DNA of 37,836 nucleotides from Opitutales bacterium (GTDB lineage Bacteria > Verrucomicrobiota > Verrucomicrobiia > Opitutales > UBA953), in contig QYQK01000083.1 in the NCBI GenBank assembly GCA_007280935.1, positions 1 through 37,836 on the forward strand, written 5' to 3'. The notes under the pieces are model-generated. The model was not told where the DNA came from and ran no database searches. It saw nothing but the letters and a program-made list of their open reading frames with translations. This document shows, in pieces, positions 27,666 through 36,514 of the stretch. Each line of letters opens with the position of its first letter. Positions within the stretch are counted from its first letter, which is position 1. The position numbers were made by a program, and so were the translations under genes.

Positions 27666-29981
27666 ATGGAGCAACCAAATCCTACGCCCGAAAAACCACC
27701 AGCCCAAGGCAAGCCTCGGGGCGGTCGGGGCTACCGTTCCTATGGCAACCAAGAAAATTACGGCAGCGGCTATGGTTCCTATGGTGCCGGCAATTACGGC
27801 GGCGGAAATTCAGGGTATGGCCAACCCGGTTACGGCGGCGGTCGTTACGGTGCCGGTGAAGCTGCTAACCCGATCACGGCTTACCTCGCCATGTTGCGCG
27901 AGCGCTTCTGGTGGATTATCCTCTCTGCGCTAATCTTTGTCACCGTCGGCCTGCTCTTTACCTATAACACGATGCCCGAATATCGGGCCACGGGACGGCT
28001 CCGAATCTTTCGCCTAACGCCTAATATTGGGGGAGGTAATTCGGCGGCAGACGATAATTTCAAGATTATCGGTAATGACGACTTCTTCACCGCCGTCGAA
28101 GCGATGCGGAGCGCAGTCATCATCGAGGGCGTATCAAAGCGCCTGACCACGGCGGAAAAAAAGATGGTACTCGAGCCCTACCAGAACGGTAACGTCTTCA
28201 CTGGGCCATTGACGGAGCAGGAGGTTTTCGCCAAGCAGCGCGGCGTCAATCCGCAGCGTCAGACTTTGGTGGTGAACGTGGAATTCACGCACCCGAATCG
28301 CGACCTAGCCCGCCAAGTGGCAAGAATGTTTTGCGAAGCAATTCAGAAATACAGTGAAGACGAGCGTCTGACGATTACCAACCCACTCGTTGAAAAAGCC
28401 CGCATCGAAATCGAATCATTGGAAGATAAGGTGCGGAAGCTTTATGAGCAGAAGAATGAGATTATCCGGAATCAGAAACTGCTCTCCATCGCCAAAGACA
28501 CTAATACGCTCACGGCCGAACGGGCGGTTCTGGTGAAGGACCGCGAAGAGGCCCGCAAGCAGATCGATGAGCTGGAAATTATTTGCGCCCTCATTCAGGA
28601 ATATAAGAAGGCCGGAAAAGATCCGTATGACCTGGCTCAAGTCCGCACGGATGAGCGAGTGTCGACGCTAGTCTCCAAGGTCACGGATTTGAAGGTGACC
28701 CTGAGTACGATGGAAAAGAAATATACGGACCAGCATCCTACCTTGATCTTAAACCGCGAGCAACTCGACCAGACGCGGAAGGAGCTGGATCAAGCGGTCG
28801 TCCTCTCAGTAAATCGAATTCAGGCTTCCTTGCAGAATGCCAAATCGCGGTCGGATGCCATTGTCCGCAATCTAAGCACGAAAGAAGCGGAGATCTCTAA
28901 ACTCCAGGCCGCCAATGTGGAATTGGAACGGGTGGATAAAGATGTGCGTGCCAGCGAAGATTTCCTAAGCCGTTTAAAATTAAGCTATGAAGAGGCCAAA
29001 CTGCGTTCCTCCACTTCGGGGACGAGCACTTCCATTCGCGTGCTCGATATGCCGTCGGTGGCCGATAAGCCCATCAACAAGAATTACTATTTCAATGCTT
29101 TGATGGGCCTAGGCTTGGGCGTTTTCTTCGGGGTCGGCCTCATCGTCCTGATGGGGACTTTCGACGACCGCATCAAATCCGCCCGGGATGTCGAAGGCGG
29201 CCTCGGTCTCCCCTTGTTGGGTACGTTGCCTAAGGTGGAAGTCACCACGGGGCCTGATCGGGCTTTGCTCTCCCGGCAGGATAAGGACAAGATTGCGACC
29301 GAAGCTGTTCGTTCCCTCTACTCGGCGATGAAGGTCAATCCGGCGATCACCGCCAGCAAGGTGTTCCTGATCACTTCTACGCGGCCCAGCGAAGGGAAGA
29401 CTTTTGTCGCGACTAATTTGGCGCTGACTTTTGCCCAACATGCCGAACGCGTCTTGATCATCGACGCCGACCTTCGCTTGCCTAATATCGGACCTTCCCT
29501 TGGTTTCACGGGCGACGCTGGTATCAGCCGATGGTTTAACGGCGAAATGACGTTGGATGAAGCCATCGTGAAGGAAGTGGCCCCAGGGCTTGACGTTCTT
29601 CCCGTGGGGATGAGTTGCAAGAACCCGACCCAAGTTATCAATAATCCTAAGTTCACCGCAATGATTGATGAAATGCGCGGACGCTACGATCGGGTCTTCA
29701 TCGACACTCCGCCGATCGGAGCTGTATCCGACGCGCTGCACGTGCTTCCCACGGTGGACGGCGTCATTTATGTCGTGCGCTTTAATGTTGTGAACATGCG
29801 TAACGCGCTGTCGTGTCTGGCTCGTTTACGCGAAGCCGGGGCGCCGCTGCTGGGCGTCGTGCTCAATCGCATGTCCCTCCGGATGGCCTCGACCTACACG
29901 GACACTTACGACTCTTCATATCGCAAATATTACACCGATGCCGCGGAGGCTCCGCCTGCGGAAAAGCCGCCTAAAGCTTGA
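27666..29981 (+). CDS. Wzz/BY-kinase polysaccharide co-polymerase (Wzc-like)
   Basis: A 771-residue inner-membrane tyrosine kinase controlling polysaccharide chain length and export. The order is a cytoplasmic Gly/Tyr-rich tail (residues 19-64, nine Tyr and twenty Gly), membrane helix 1 (about 80-98), a Wzz-type periplasmic domain, a long coiled coil (about 235-440), membrane helix 2 (about 475-497), then the kinase. Kinase motifs are Walker A SxxPxEGKT (571-579, Lys578), Walker A' LIIDADLR (597-604) and Walker B VFIDTPP (677-683). A C-terminal cluster of five tyrosines (TYTDTYDSSYRKYY) is the expected autophosphorylation site. The tail before helix 1 is not usual. It starts 11 bases after the OPX gene without a Shine-Dalgarno sequence. 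No phosphatase or glycosyltransferase is adjacent. Confidence 0.93.
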   Translation: MEQPNPTPEKPPAQGKPRGGRGYRSYGNQENYGSGYGSYGAGNYGGGNSGYGQPGYGGGRYGAGEAANPITAYLAMLRERFWWIILSALIFVTVGLLFTYNTMPEYRATGRLRIFRLTPNIGGGNSAADDNFKIIGNDDFFTAVEAMRSAVIIEGVSKRLTTAEKKMVLEPYQNGNVFTGPLTEQEVFAKQRGVNPQRQTLVVNVEFTHPNRDLARQVARMFCEAIQKYSEDERLTITNPLVEKARIEIESLEDKVRKLYEQKNEIIRNQKLLSIAKDTNTLTAERAVLVKDREEARKQIDELEIICALIQEYKKAGKDPYDLAQVRTDERVSTLVSKVTDLKVTLSTMEKKYTDQHPTLILNREQLDQTRKELDQAVVLSVNRIQASLQNAKSRSDAIVRNLSTKEAEISKLQAANVELERVDKDVRASEDFLSRLKLSYEEAKLRSSTSGTSTSIRVLDMPSVADKPINKNYYFNALMGLGLGVFFGVGLIVLMGTFDDRIKSARDVEGGLGLPLLGTLPKVEVTTGPDRALLSRQDKDKIATEAVRSLYSAMKVNPAITASKVFLITSTRPSEGKTFVATNLALTFAQHAERVLIIDADLRLPNIGPSLGFTGDAGISRWFNGEMTLDEAIVKEVAPGLDVLPVGMSCKNPTQVINNPKFTAMIDEMRGRYDRVFIDTPPIGAVSDALHVLPTVDGVIYVVRFNVVNMRNALSCLARLREAGAPLLGVVLNRMSLRMASTYTDTYDSSYRKYYTDAAEAPPAEKPPKA

Positions 29982-29989
29982 TCACGTTG

Positions 29990-30763
29990 ATGCGCCTCCT
30001 CGTCCTGTCTCTGGCTACCCTCGGTCTGGTCGCCTGTCAGAATGCCCCCGTAACCGGGCGCTCCCAATTCATCATGGTGAACGAATCGGAAGTGGCCACG
30101 ATGTCTTCTGGCGAATTTTCCAAGATGAAGAAGTTACCAAACGACGCGCGCCTGGCAAAAATCAAGGAAATCGGACTTAAGATTGTTGCCTCCGCCCGCC
30201 GCGATGATCGTAGCGGAGTCTTACCGCCAGCTTCGAAGTGGGAATTTGCGGTCATCGACGACAAGAGCCCCAATGCTTTTGCGATGCCCGGAGGGAAGAT
30301 TGGGTTTAATTCCGGCATGTTCCAATACGCTCCGACGGATGATGATGTCGCGGTCATTCTCGGCCACGAAGTCTCGCACGTCATCTGCCGACATGGCGCC
30401 GAACGTATTTCTCAAGGCCTCGGCGTCGCGATGGTCGCGGCAATCACCGATGAGGCGACTAAGAATAAGTCCGCCCAGACGCGAGCGACCTGGATGGCGG
30501 CCGTCGGGGTGGGCGCTCAAGTCGGGATCCTGCTTCCTTTTAGCCGCAGCCACGAGTCCGAGGCTGACCACCTCGGGTTGATGTTCATGGCCCGAGCGGG
30601 CTACAATCCGGAGGCAGCGCCGGCCTTCTGGGCTCGGTTTGCCAAGATAGGCGGGTCACGCCCTCCCGAATTCCTTTCCACGCACCCAGCGGACGCCACG
30701 CGCATCAAACAACTGCAAGCTTGGCTACCGGAAGCCAAGGCGCAGATGCCGAGTAAGCCCTAA
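29990..30763 (+). CDS. M48-family metalloprotease, lipoprotein
   Basis: A 257-residue periplasmic zinc protease. The signal peptide ends in the lipobox LVAC (Cys16), so it is membrane-anchored by lipid. The zinc site is His126-Glu127 and His130 in HEVSH, with Glu189 in HESEADHLG as the likely third ligand. Related proteins (LoiP, YcaL, BepA) act in outer-membrane protein quality control. The C-terminus lacks the TPR repeats of BepA. The start at 29990 gives a clean lipoprotein signal; a TTG at 29978 would overlap the preceding stop codon. The gene starts 8 bases after the Wzc-like gene and may be co-transcribed. It converges with sppA, 9 bases away. Confidence 0.92.
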   Translation: MRLLVLSLATLGLVACQNAPVTGRSQFIMVNESEVATMSSGEFSKMKKLPNDARLAKIKEIGLKIVASARRDDRSGVLPPASKWEFAVIDDKSPNAFAMPGGKIGFNSGMFQYAPTDDDVAVILGHEVSHVICRHGAERISQGLGVAMVAAITDEATKNKSAQTRATWMAAVGVGAQVGILLPFSRSHESEADHLGLMFMARAGYNPEAAPAFWARFAKIGGSRPPEFLSTHPADATRIKQLQAWLPEAKAQMPSKP

Positions 30764-30772
30764 GGGTTATTC

Positions 30773-32578
30773 TCAGCGGATGGGCTTAGCGGGACAGCTC
30801 AAGTAAACGCCCTTGGGGTCGTTGAGGGCCCGCAGGGAGCGTAAGGTCTCAAGATGGGAGCGGAGGAAGTGAAGGGTGGGATCATTGCCTGAAGTCTTGG
30901 CAAACAAGGGCGACTCAGGGTCGTCATTGGAAAGAATTTTCTGAAGGAAATTTTCCCGGCCGGAATGTAGGCTGGGCACTTGAATGATTTCGATGGAACT
31001 TAATTTAGCCATTTGGCCTGCCAGCTTGATCGCATCGCGCAGACCTCCGAAGCGATCGACGAGTTTGATCTCCTTCGCCATACTTCCAATCCAGACGCGG
31101 CCCTGGGCGATTTCGTGTACGTCATCGCGGGTCATTTTCCGTCCTTCAGCCACGATCTTGAGGAAATCTTCGTAGACCCCGTCGACCATAATCTGAATGA
31201 CGGCCAATTCTTCGGGACTGGCGGCGCGGTGCATCTCCAAAAGGTCGGCGTAACGGGCCGTCTTCACGCCATCGGTGCCCAAGCTGATTTTCTTAGCCAG
31301 CTCTTCATAATTAAAATGTAAGCCGAAGACCCCGATCGAACCCGTGATGGTAGAGGGGTCTGCCATGATGACGCTGCCCTTGGCGGCGATGTAATAGCCC
31401 CCGCTGGCGGCCACATCGCCCATGGAGACCACCACCGGAAGGCCTTTGGCACGAAGGAGGCTGACCTCCCGGGCGACGATATCGCTCGCAAAGGCCGAAC
31501 CACCCGGGCTGTTTACCCGAAGGACGATGGCTTTGACGTGCTCATCGCCGCGTAGTAGGCGAAGGTCATGGGCCAGACGATCGCCGCCGACGTCTTCCGG
31601 CGAACCCCAGCCATCGACGATTTCCCCTTCGGCATAAACGACGGCAACGCGACCGCCCCCTTGTGGGAATTTCACCTTATGAGCATATTTGTGCAGTGAA
31701 ACCTGGCGAAACGAGGTATTACTCTCGTCGGCGCCGGCCCCCGCTTTGCGCATGCGATCGATGAGTTCGTCTCGTTGCAGGACGCCGTCGACAAGCTTCA
31801 GGTTCAAGGCCCTTTCCGCATTGAAGACTCCGCCGGTATTGGCGGCCCGAATGAGGGCGGCTTGCGAAAGCTTCCGCGCCGTGGCGACATCCGCAACGAC
31901 GCGTTTCCAGATGTTGCCGAGCAGCAGCTCTTCTTGTTCCCGGGCGGGCTCGCTCATGCGGTCGCCCAGGAAAGGTTCGACGGCAGATTTATACTTACCG
32001 ACTTTCGTGACTTGGACGCCGACCCCGAAGCGCTTGAAGGTTTCCCCATAATACGTGTTAAAAGAGGCCAGCCCCTTGAATTCAACTTCGCCGGCAGGGT
32101 GGATATAAATCTTATCAGCAATACTGGCCATGTAGAATTCGCCTTGAGAGCCATTTTCAATCCACGCGATGACGGGCTTACCCGATTTTTTGAATTCCAC
32201 AATGGCTTGGCGTAATTCGGCTTTTTGCACCAAGCCAGCTTGGAGATGGCCGGAAAGCAGCAGTCCCACGATATTTTTATCTTTTGCGGCGAGGTCGACG
32301 GCTTCCAAGGCGCGGAGCAAATCAAGGGTCGGGCCGCCGCCGCCGCCGAAGAGATCACTCAGTCCGGGCGTGCCGAAAGCGGGAGTGTCGTTAATGCTGA
32401 GGTCGTTACCGACTACCAAAATGGTCTTAGGTTTGACGGCAGCGGTGGCGGTCTCGGGTCGATTGCCCGCAGAGCTGACGAGGGCGACAACGGCGATGAC
32501 AATCACAATACATGTCGTCATGCCAGCGATGAACGTGCCTAGGGCGGAGGCGAGGACGGACTTAAAAAAATCTTTCAT
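30773..32578 (-). CDS. sppA: Signal peptide peptidase SppA (67-kDa type)
   Basis: A 601-residue inner-membrane serine protease that clears cleaved signal peptides. One N-terminal membrane segment (about residues 15-36) precedes two tandem S49 domains. The catalytic lysine is Lys197 in KYKSAVEPF of the first half and the nucleophile Ser392 in VAASGGYYIA of the second, the arrangement known for E. coli SppA. A glycine-rich stretch (GGGGG, about 78-82) lies after the anchor. The start ATG at 32578 is the first in a clear frame; there is no Shine-Dalgarno sequence. It is convergent with the M48 protease gene and divergent from the next gene. Confidence 0.95.
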   Translation of the reverse strand: MKDFFKSVLASALGTFIAGMTTCIVIVIAVVALVSSAGNRPETATAAVKPKTILVVGNDLSINDTPAFGTPGLSDLFGGGGGPTLDLLRALEAVDLAAKDKNIVGLLLSGHLQAGLVQKAELRQAIVEFKKSGKPVIAWIENGSQGEFYMASIADKIYIHPAGEVEFKGLASFNTYYGETFKRFGVGVQVTKVGKYKSAVEPFLGDRMSEPAREQEELLLGNIWKRVVADVATARKLSQAALIRAANTGGVFNAERALNLKLVDGVLQRDELIDRMRKAGAGADESNTSFRQVSLHKYAHKVKFPQGGGRVAVVYAEGEIVDGWGSPEDVGGDRLAHDLRLLRGDEHVKAIVLRVNSPGGSAFASDIVAREVSLLRAKGLPVVVSMGDVAASGGYYIAAKGSVIMADPSTITGSIGVFGLHFNYEELAKKISLGTDGVKTARYADLLEMHRAASPEELAVIQIMVDGVYEDFLKIVAEGRKMTRDDVHEIAQGRVWIGSMAKEIKLVDRFGGLRDAIKLAGQMAKLSSIEIIQVPSLHSGRENFLQKILSNDDPESPLFAKTSGNDPTLHFLRSHLETLRSLRALNDPKGVYLSCPAKPIR

Positions 32579-32713
32579 GAGCTTAGGATGGGACGCTTGG
32601 GGTAAGGAATTGGTTAAAGTGTATTAGTGTGCCGACTTTTCGCCAACCAAAAGAGGCAAGATTGTTTCAGGTTTCCGCTCGTTTCTGCCCTAGACCCGAG
32701 TTAACCTGTGGCC

Positions 32714-34162
32714 ATGATTGAGTCTTCACAGGATGTAGGTGCGGCCACTTCCCGCAAGGCGCTGACAATCAACTTGGATCGTTCTGCTTACGGGGCGTTC
32801 GCCGAAATTGGCGCCGGGCAGGAAGTCGTCCGCCATTTTTTTAAGGCCGGCGGCGCTTCGGGTACCGTCGCTAAGAGCATGTCAGCTTATGATATGCGCG
32901 TGAGTGATGCCATTTACGGGCACCCGCGTCGGTACGTTTCGCGCGAACGGCTGGAGCAGATGTTAAACCACGAATACGGCTTGCTGGTTGACCGATTGGC
33001 TCCGGAGCGCGGTCCGCAGACGAGATTTTTCGCCTTCGCGGATACGGTGGCGACGACTCCGCATGACGAAAAAGGGCAGGGACACTCTTGGATTGGGATT
33101 CGCTTCCAGTCGGAGCCGCTCTCACCTCCCAGCGAGGTTCTGATTCACCTCCGTCTGTGGGATAAAGATGCGAATCGTCAGCAGGATGCGCTGGGGGTGG
33201 TTGGCGTGAACCTTATCCACGCGTCTTTGAATACGCGCACCAGCGTTGACGAATTCCTCCTGGCTCTGGTGGATGAAGTCGGCGTGAAGCGCGTCGAGGT
33301 CGAGTTCGCCCATTTCTCCGGCCCGGCTTTCAACGCTTTTGATAATCGGGCGACGGCGTTGCGGCTGGTCCGGCTGGGCTTGACGGACGCCGTTTTATTC
33401 GGCCCGGAGGGGAATCCGGAAGTCCCGAGCGAATACCTTTATAAGAAATCCGTTCTCGTGGCCCGCGGTACGTTCCGCCCCGTATCTTTGGTGAACGAAG
33501 ACATGTTGGCCTGTGCGATGCGCAGCCTGCCGGACGCTGGCAAGGATGTCCTGCCTCTTTTCGAGATGTGCATCGGAGCTGACCCGCATCCCGAATCTGA
33601 ATTGATTGACCGCATCCGTTTGGTCGGCGCGATGCAGCATCCGTTATTAGTCACGCGCCACCGAGGCTGGTATCGGATGCCGGCTTATTTCCGCATGCAC
33701 ACCACGGGGAGCATCACCTTGGTCGCGGGCATGAATAACCTCGTCGATTTGTTTAACCCGGAGCACTACGTCCACCTGGAGGGCGGCGTTTTGGAGTCAT
33801 GCGGGCGCCTCTTTAAGGATGGGGTGAGAGTCATGGTGTACCCGATGCGCGGCGATCAGCTCCGCCGGCTGGTCCTTGACCCGGTGGCCTGCAAAGTTTG
33901 CTTCCCAGAAAGTTACAACGTGGATGAAAACGCCATCGCCACCGCGAATGATATTCAGATGCGGCCGAGCGTGTCTGGGTTATTCCAACACCTGCTGAAT
34001 AACGGGTTTCTCGTGCCGATTACCGGCGCCGACCCGATTGCCATGGCTTGCCAGCCCCGAACTTTGGCGGAGAGAATTCGTGCGGGTACGCCAGGGTGGG
34101 AGCAAGAAGTGCCACCGACGGTGGCGGTCGCAATCAAAAGCCTGAAGCTCTGGTCCGTCTGA
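32714..34162 (+). CDS. Conserved protein of unknown function
   Basis: A 482-residue soluble-looking protein with no signal peptide or membrane segment. The N-terminus (LTINLDRSAYGAFAEIGAGQ) with EVVRHFFKAGGASGTVAKSMSAY-type continuation belongs to a family I recall as widespread in bacteria, including cyanobacteria. Database entries often name it nicotinate-nucleotide adenylyltransferase or TonB-dependent receptor. I see no HxGH nucleotidyltransferase motif, and no barrel, so I give no function. Other conserved-looking blocks are FFAFADTVATT, GHSWIGIRFQ, LGVVGVNLIHA, EVEFAHFSGPAFN and YLYKKSVLVARGTFRP. The ATG at 32714 is preferred to the GTG at 32708. A TAACCT at 32702-32707 would place transcription start at the ATG. 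It is probably co-transcribed with the membrane gene 3 bases downstream. Confidence 0.85.
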   Translation: MIESSQDVGAATSRKALTINLDRSAYGAFAEIGAGQEVVRHFFKAGGASGTVAKSMSAYDMRVSDAIYGHPRRYVSRERLEQMLNHEYGLLVDRLAPERGPQTRFFAFADTVATTPHDEKGQGHSWIGIRFQSEPLSPPSEVLIHLRLWDKDANRQQDALGVVGVNLIHASLNTRTSVDEFLLALVDEVGVKRVEVEFAHFSGPAFNAFDNRATALRLVRLGLTDAVLFGPEGNPEVPSEYLYKKSVLVARGTFRPVSLVNEDMLACAMRSLPDAGKDVLPLFEMCIGADPHPESELIDRIRLVGAMQHPLLVTRHRGWYRMPAYFRMHTTGSITLVAGMNNLVDLFNPEHYVHLEGGVLESCGRLFKDGVRVMVYPMRGDQLRRLVLDPVACKVCFPESYNVDENAIATANDIQMRPSVSGLFQHLLNNGFLVPITGADPIAMACQPRTLAERIRAGTPGWEQEVPPTVAVAIKSLKLWSV

Positions 34163-34165
34163 TCG

Positions 34166-34771
34166 ATGTCAGCGCCGCTAACTTCATTGCCTGCAGGCCA
34201 AGCAACGGAGCTTTCGCTTTCCGTTGAAAGGGCCTATCGGGAGGCGATGGTGATTGATCGGCTCGGCGCTCTCTGGGCTTTGATTCTGGCAAAATGCTTC
34301 CTGGCGCAATGGGCAATCGGGCGTTTCGCGATTCCCGTGAACGGGCTGATTTATATTTGGACGCTGACGCTCACGATGGCGCTCTTAGCTACGGCTTATT
34401 ATCTGCATGCCCACCGCATTGCCTTCCGATTTTTCCCGACGCAGGTGAGGGTGGGCTCGGCCGGTTTGCTGGGACTCGTGGTGGCCTTAGGTTTCGTGGC
34501 GTACGTCCATCTGGGGCTGAACTTAATCACGCTTGCGGCGGCGGTCGGATTGTCTGCCGCCTTGCTCGGAAGCTGGTCGATACTCCAGGTAGCTTTGCGT
34601 CGGGCAGGGGAGCCGCTGATGGGTGCCTTGGTCTGGTGGGGTGTTGCCTTGATGGCGCTGCATGGCAGGGACGCCGACGGCTTATTATGGATTGGCGCAG
34701 GCTTCCTGTTCGCCCAAGCCTTCCCCGGGTTTGTCCTTTGCCTCCGGATGGCTCGTGAAAAGCGCGTCTGA
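34166..34771 (+). CDS. Unknown integral membrane protein, about six helices
   Basis: A 201-residue protein with a polar N-terminus of about 30 residues and six hydrophobic segments (roughly 33-50, 57-78, 97-118, 120-141, 152-167 and 173-193), ending in the positively charged RMAREKRV. I recognise no family. It begins 3 bases after the stop of the conserved protein upstream, so the two are very likely one operon. A membrane partner for that protein is the natural inference. The stop directly abuts the stop of the convergent LysR gene. Confidence 0.75.
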   Translation: MSAPLTSLPAGQATELSLSVERAYREAMVIDRLGALWALILAKCFLAQWAIGRFAIPVNGLIYIWTLTLTMALLATAYYLHAHRIAFRFFPTQVRVGSAGLLGLVVALGFVAYVHLGLNLITLAAAVGLSAALLGSWSILQVALRRAGEPLMGALVWWGVALMALHGRDADGLLWIGAGFLFAQAFPGFVLCLRMAREKRV

Positions 34772-35674
34772 TTAGGCCGCGTGTTCTTTGCCGCCGGCGC
34801 TGTTGAGTAAATGCGTCATGAAACGCTTCATGGCTGGAGTGAGCACGCGCCCTTTGCGATGTAAGATGGCCAGGGGACGGGCTACGCGCCGATCGCGAAG
34901 GCGGAGCATGACGAGGGTGCCTTGTTCGACTTCTTGCCGGATTGTCCCTTCGGGCACCAGTGCGACGCCCGCATCCACTTCGACGGCACGTTTCAAGGTC
35001 TCGATATTATCAAATTCCATCGTCGGCTCCAATTCGATCCGTTGTTCGCGGAAGAATTGATCCAGCGCTTTGCGCGTCGGCATGTCTTGGTCGAAGCCGA
35101 TGAATTTACCGCCCTGTAATTCGATTAGGTCGATTTCTTTCTTACCTGCGAGTTTATGGCGTGGGGAGCAGATGGCGACCAATTGGTCTTCCATGAACGG
35201 GGTGATTTCCACTTGGCGGACTTTTTGCGGGAAAGCCACCAAGCCGAAATCTACGGCATTGGAAATCACGTCATCGTAGACGAGGTTAGAGCGACGGTAT
35301 TCTACCCTTACGTTCACGTGCGGGAATTCCTGCATGAAACTTTTCACATGCGGCGGCAGTTCGTGCAGGCCGATGGAAACGATCGAGGAAATGTGAACGG
35401 TACCGCTGACGACTTTGCGCATCTCTTGCATTTCGCTGACGACCTGTTCGTAGCGGTTAAGGATGTCTTTGGAGGCCTCATAGAGGCTCCGGCCTTCGCG
35501 TGTTAGGCGAAACTGCTTTTGACTGCGGTCGACGATGAGGACGTTGAAATGTTTTTCCATCGAACGAAGTTGCTGACTCACGGCTGACTGTGTGATGGCG
35601 TTTAGTTTGGCGGCCTTGGAGAAGCTCTCGTTATCCACGAGGTCACGGAAGATTTTCAGGTTTTCGATGTGCAT
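34772..35674 (-). CDS. LysR-family transcriptional regulator
   Basis: A 300-residue regulator. The N-terminal winged helix-turn-helix covers residues 1-60 (LKIFRDLVDNESFSKAAKL, TQSAVSQQLRSMEK). A linker helix follows, then the two-lobed effector domain from about 92 (GTVHISSIVSIGLHELP). The effector cannot be told. LysR genes often regulate the divergent neighbour, here yggS, but that is a housekeeping gene, so the target may lie elsewhere. No Shine-Dalgarno sequence is visible. The 141-base divergent region contains CATGAT and ATCATG in opposite orientation (35688-35741). Confidence 0.93.
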   Translation of the reverse strand: MHIENLKIFRDLVDNESFSKAAKLNAITQSAVSQQLRSMEKHFNVLIVDRSQKQFRLTREGRSLYEASKDILNRYEQVVSEMQEMRKVVSGTVHISSIVSIGLHELPPHVKSFMQEFPHVNVRVEYRRSNLVYDDVISNAVDFGLVAFPQKVRQVEITPFMEDQLVAICSPRHKLAGKKEIDLIELQGGKFIGFDQDMPTRKALDQFFREQRIELEPTMEFDNIETLKRAVEVDAGVALVPEGTIRQEVEQGTLVMLRLRDRRVARPLAILHRKGRVLTPAMKRFMTHLLNSAGGKEHAA

Positions 35675-35815
35675 ACTTGTACGGTCCCATGATTAATAAA
35701 TCTTATGACCTTCGGCTTCAAGTGTAGTTTTACTTATCATGAATTTGACCCCCCAAGCTTCGCCCAGGGGTAGCCAACGTTGACTCCGGCCTCTTTCTCC
35801 TTCCCTCTGGTTTAA

Positions 35816-36514
35816 ATGGTCACCTACGACCAGTTTAAGGTCAATTACGAGGGGGTTCTGGCCCGTATCAGGCAAGCCTGTGCCCAGTGTGGCCGGAATC
35901 CGGCCTCCGTGCGCCTTCTCCCGGTGACCAAAACGAATCCCGTTGAGGCGGCGATTTGGGCCTATCAGTCCGGAATGAGGTCGGTCGCAGAAAATCGCGT
36001 GCAGGAAGCGGAATCCAAACGTCCTTCGGCCCCCGCGGAGCTTCGTTGGGAATTGATTGGGCATCTCCAGTCTAACAAGGCGAAGCAGGCGCTCCAGGTC
36101 TTCGATGTCATGCAGACGGTGGATTCGGCTGAATTGGTGGTCCGGTTAGGCCGCTTGGCGGCTGAGCTTGGGCTTGTCCGGGAGATTATGCTGCAAGTGA
36201 ATGCGGGGGATGATCCGGCCAAGTTCGGCTGCGACTTAACGGAGGCGCCCCGGTTGCTTGAGGCGGCAATGGCTCAGTCCGCCTTGCGGGTCACTGGGCT
36301 GATGGCAGTCGCGCCGCTTTCCGATGATCCAGCCGTCGCCGAACGAACTTTCACGAATCTTCGGCGGTGTCGTGACACGCTCGCCGCAAGTTTCGGGGTG
36401 GCTCTGCCGGAATTATCGATGGGGATGAGCGGAGACCTTGAATCCGCGGTCGCCGCAGGTTCTACTTGTCTCCGTATTGGCTCCGCTTTGTACGGTAGCC
36501 GCTCCTCCGCATGA
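35816..36514 (+). CDS. yggS: PLP homeostasis protein (YggS/PLPBP family)
   Basis: A 232-residue pyridoxal-phosphate-binding protein with an alanine-racemase-like barrel but no known catalysis, maintaining vitamin B6 balance. The PLP lysine is in LLPVTKTNP. Family segments are VAENRVQEAESK, WELIGHLQSNKAKQ, MLQVNAGDDPAKFGC and LSMGMSGDLESAVAAGSTCLRIGSALYG, split here by minor changes. The start at 35816 follows family length. Its stop overlaps the recN start (ATGA), so the two are translationally coupled. Confidence 0.94.
   Translation: MVTYDQFKVNYEGVLARIRQACAQCGRNPASVRLLPVTKTNPVEAAIWAYQSGMRSVAENRVQEAESKRPSAPAELRWELIGHLQSNKAKQALQVFDVMQTVDSAELVVRLGRLAAELGLVREIMLQVNAGDDPAKFGCDLTEAPRLLEAAMAQSALRVTGLMAVAPLSDDPAVAERTFTNLRRCRDTLAASFGVALPELSMGMSGDLESAVAAGSTCLRIGSALYGSRSSA

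Noticed and set aside
29978..29989. TTG start for the M48 protease overlapping the Wzc stop
   Set aside because: The ATG at 29990 gives a clean lipoprotein signal peptide; the extra four residues add nothing.
35780..35808. TTGACT as a promoter for yggS
   Set aside because: No acceptable -10 element at the proper distance.
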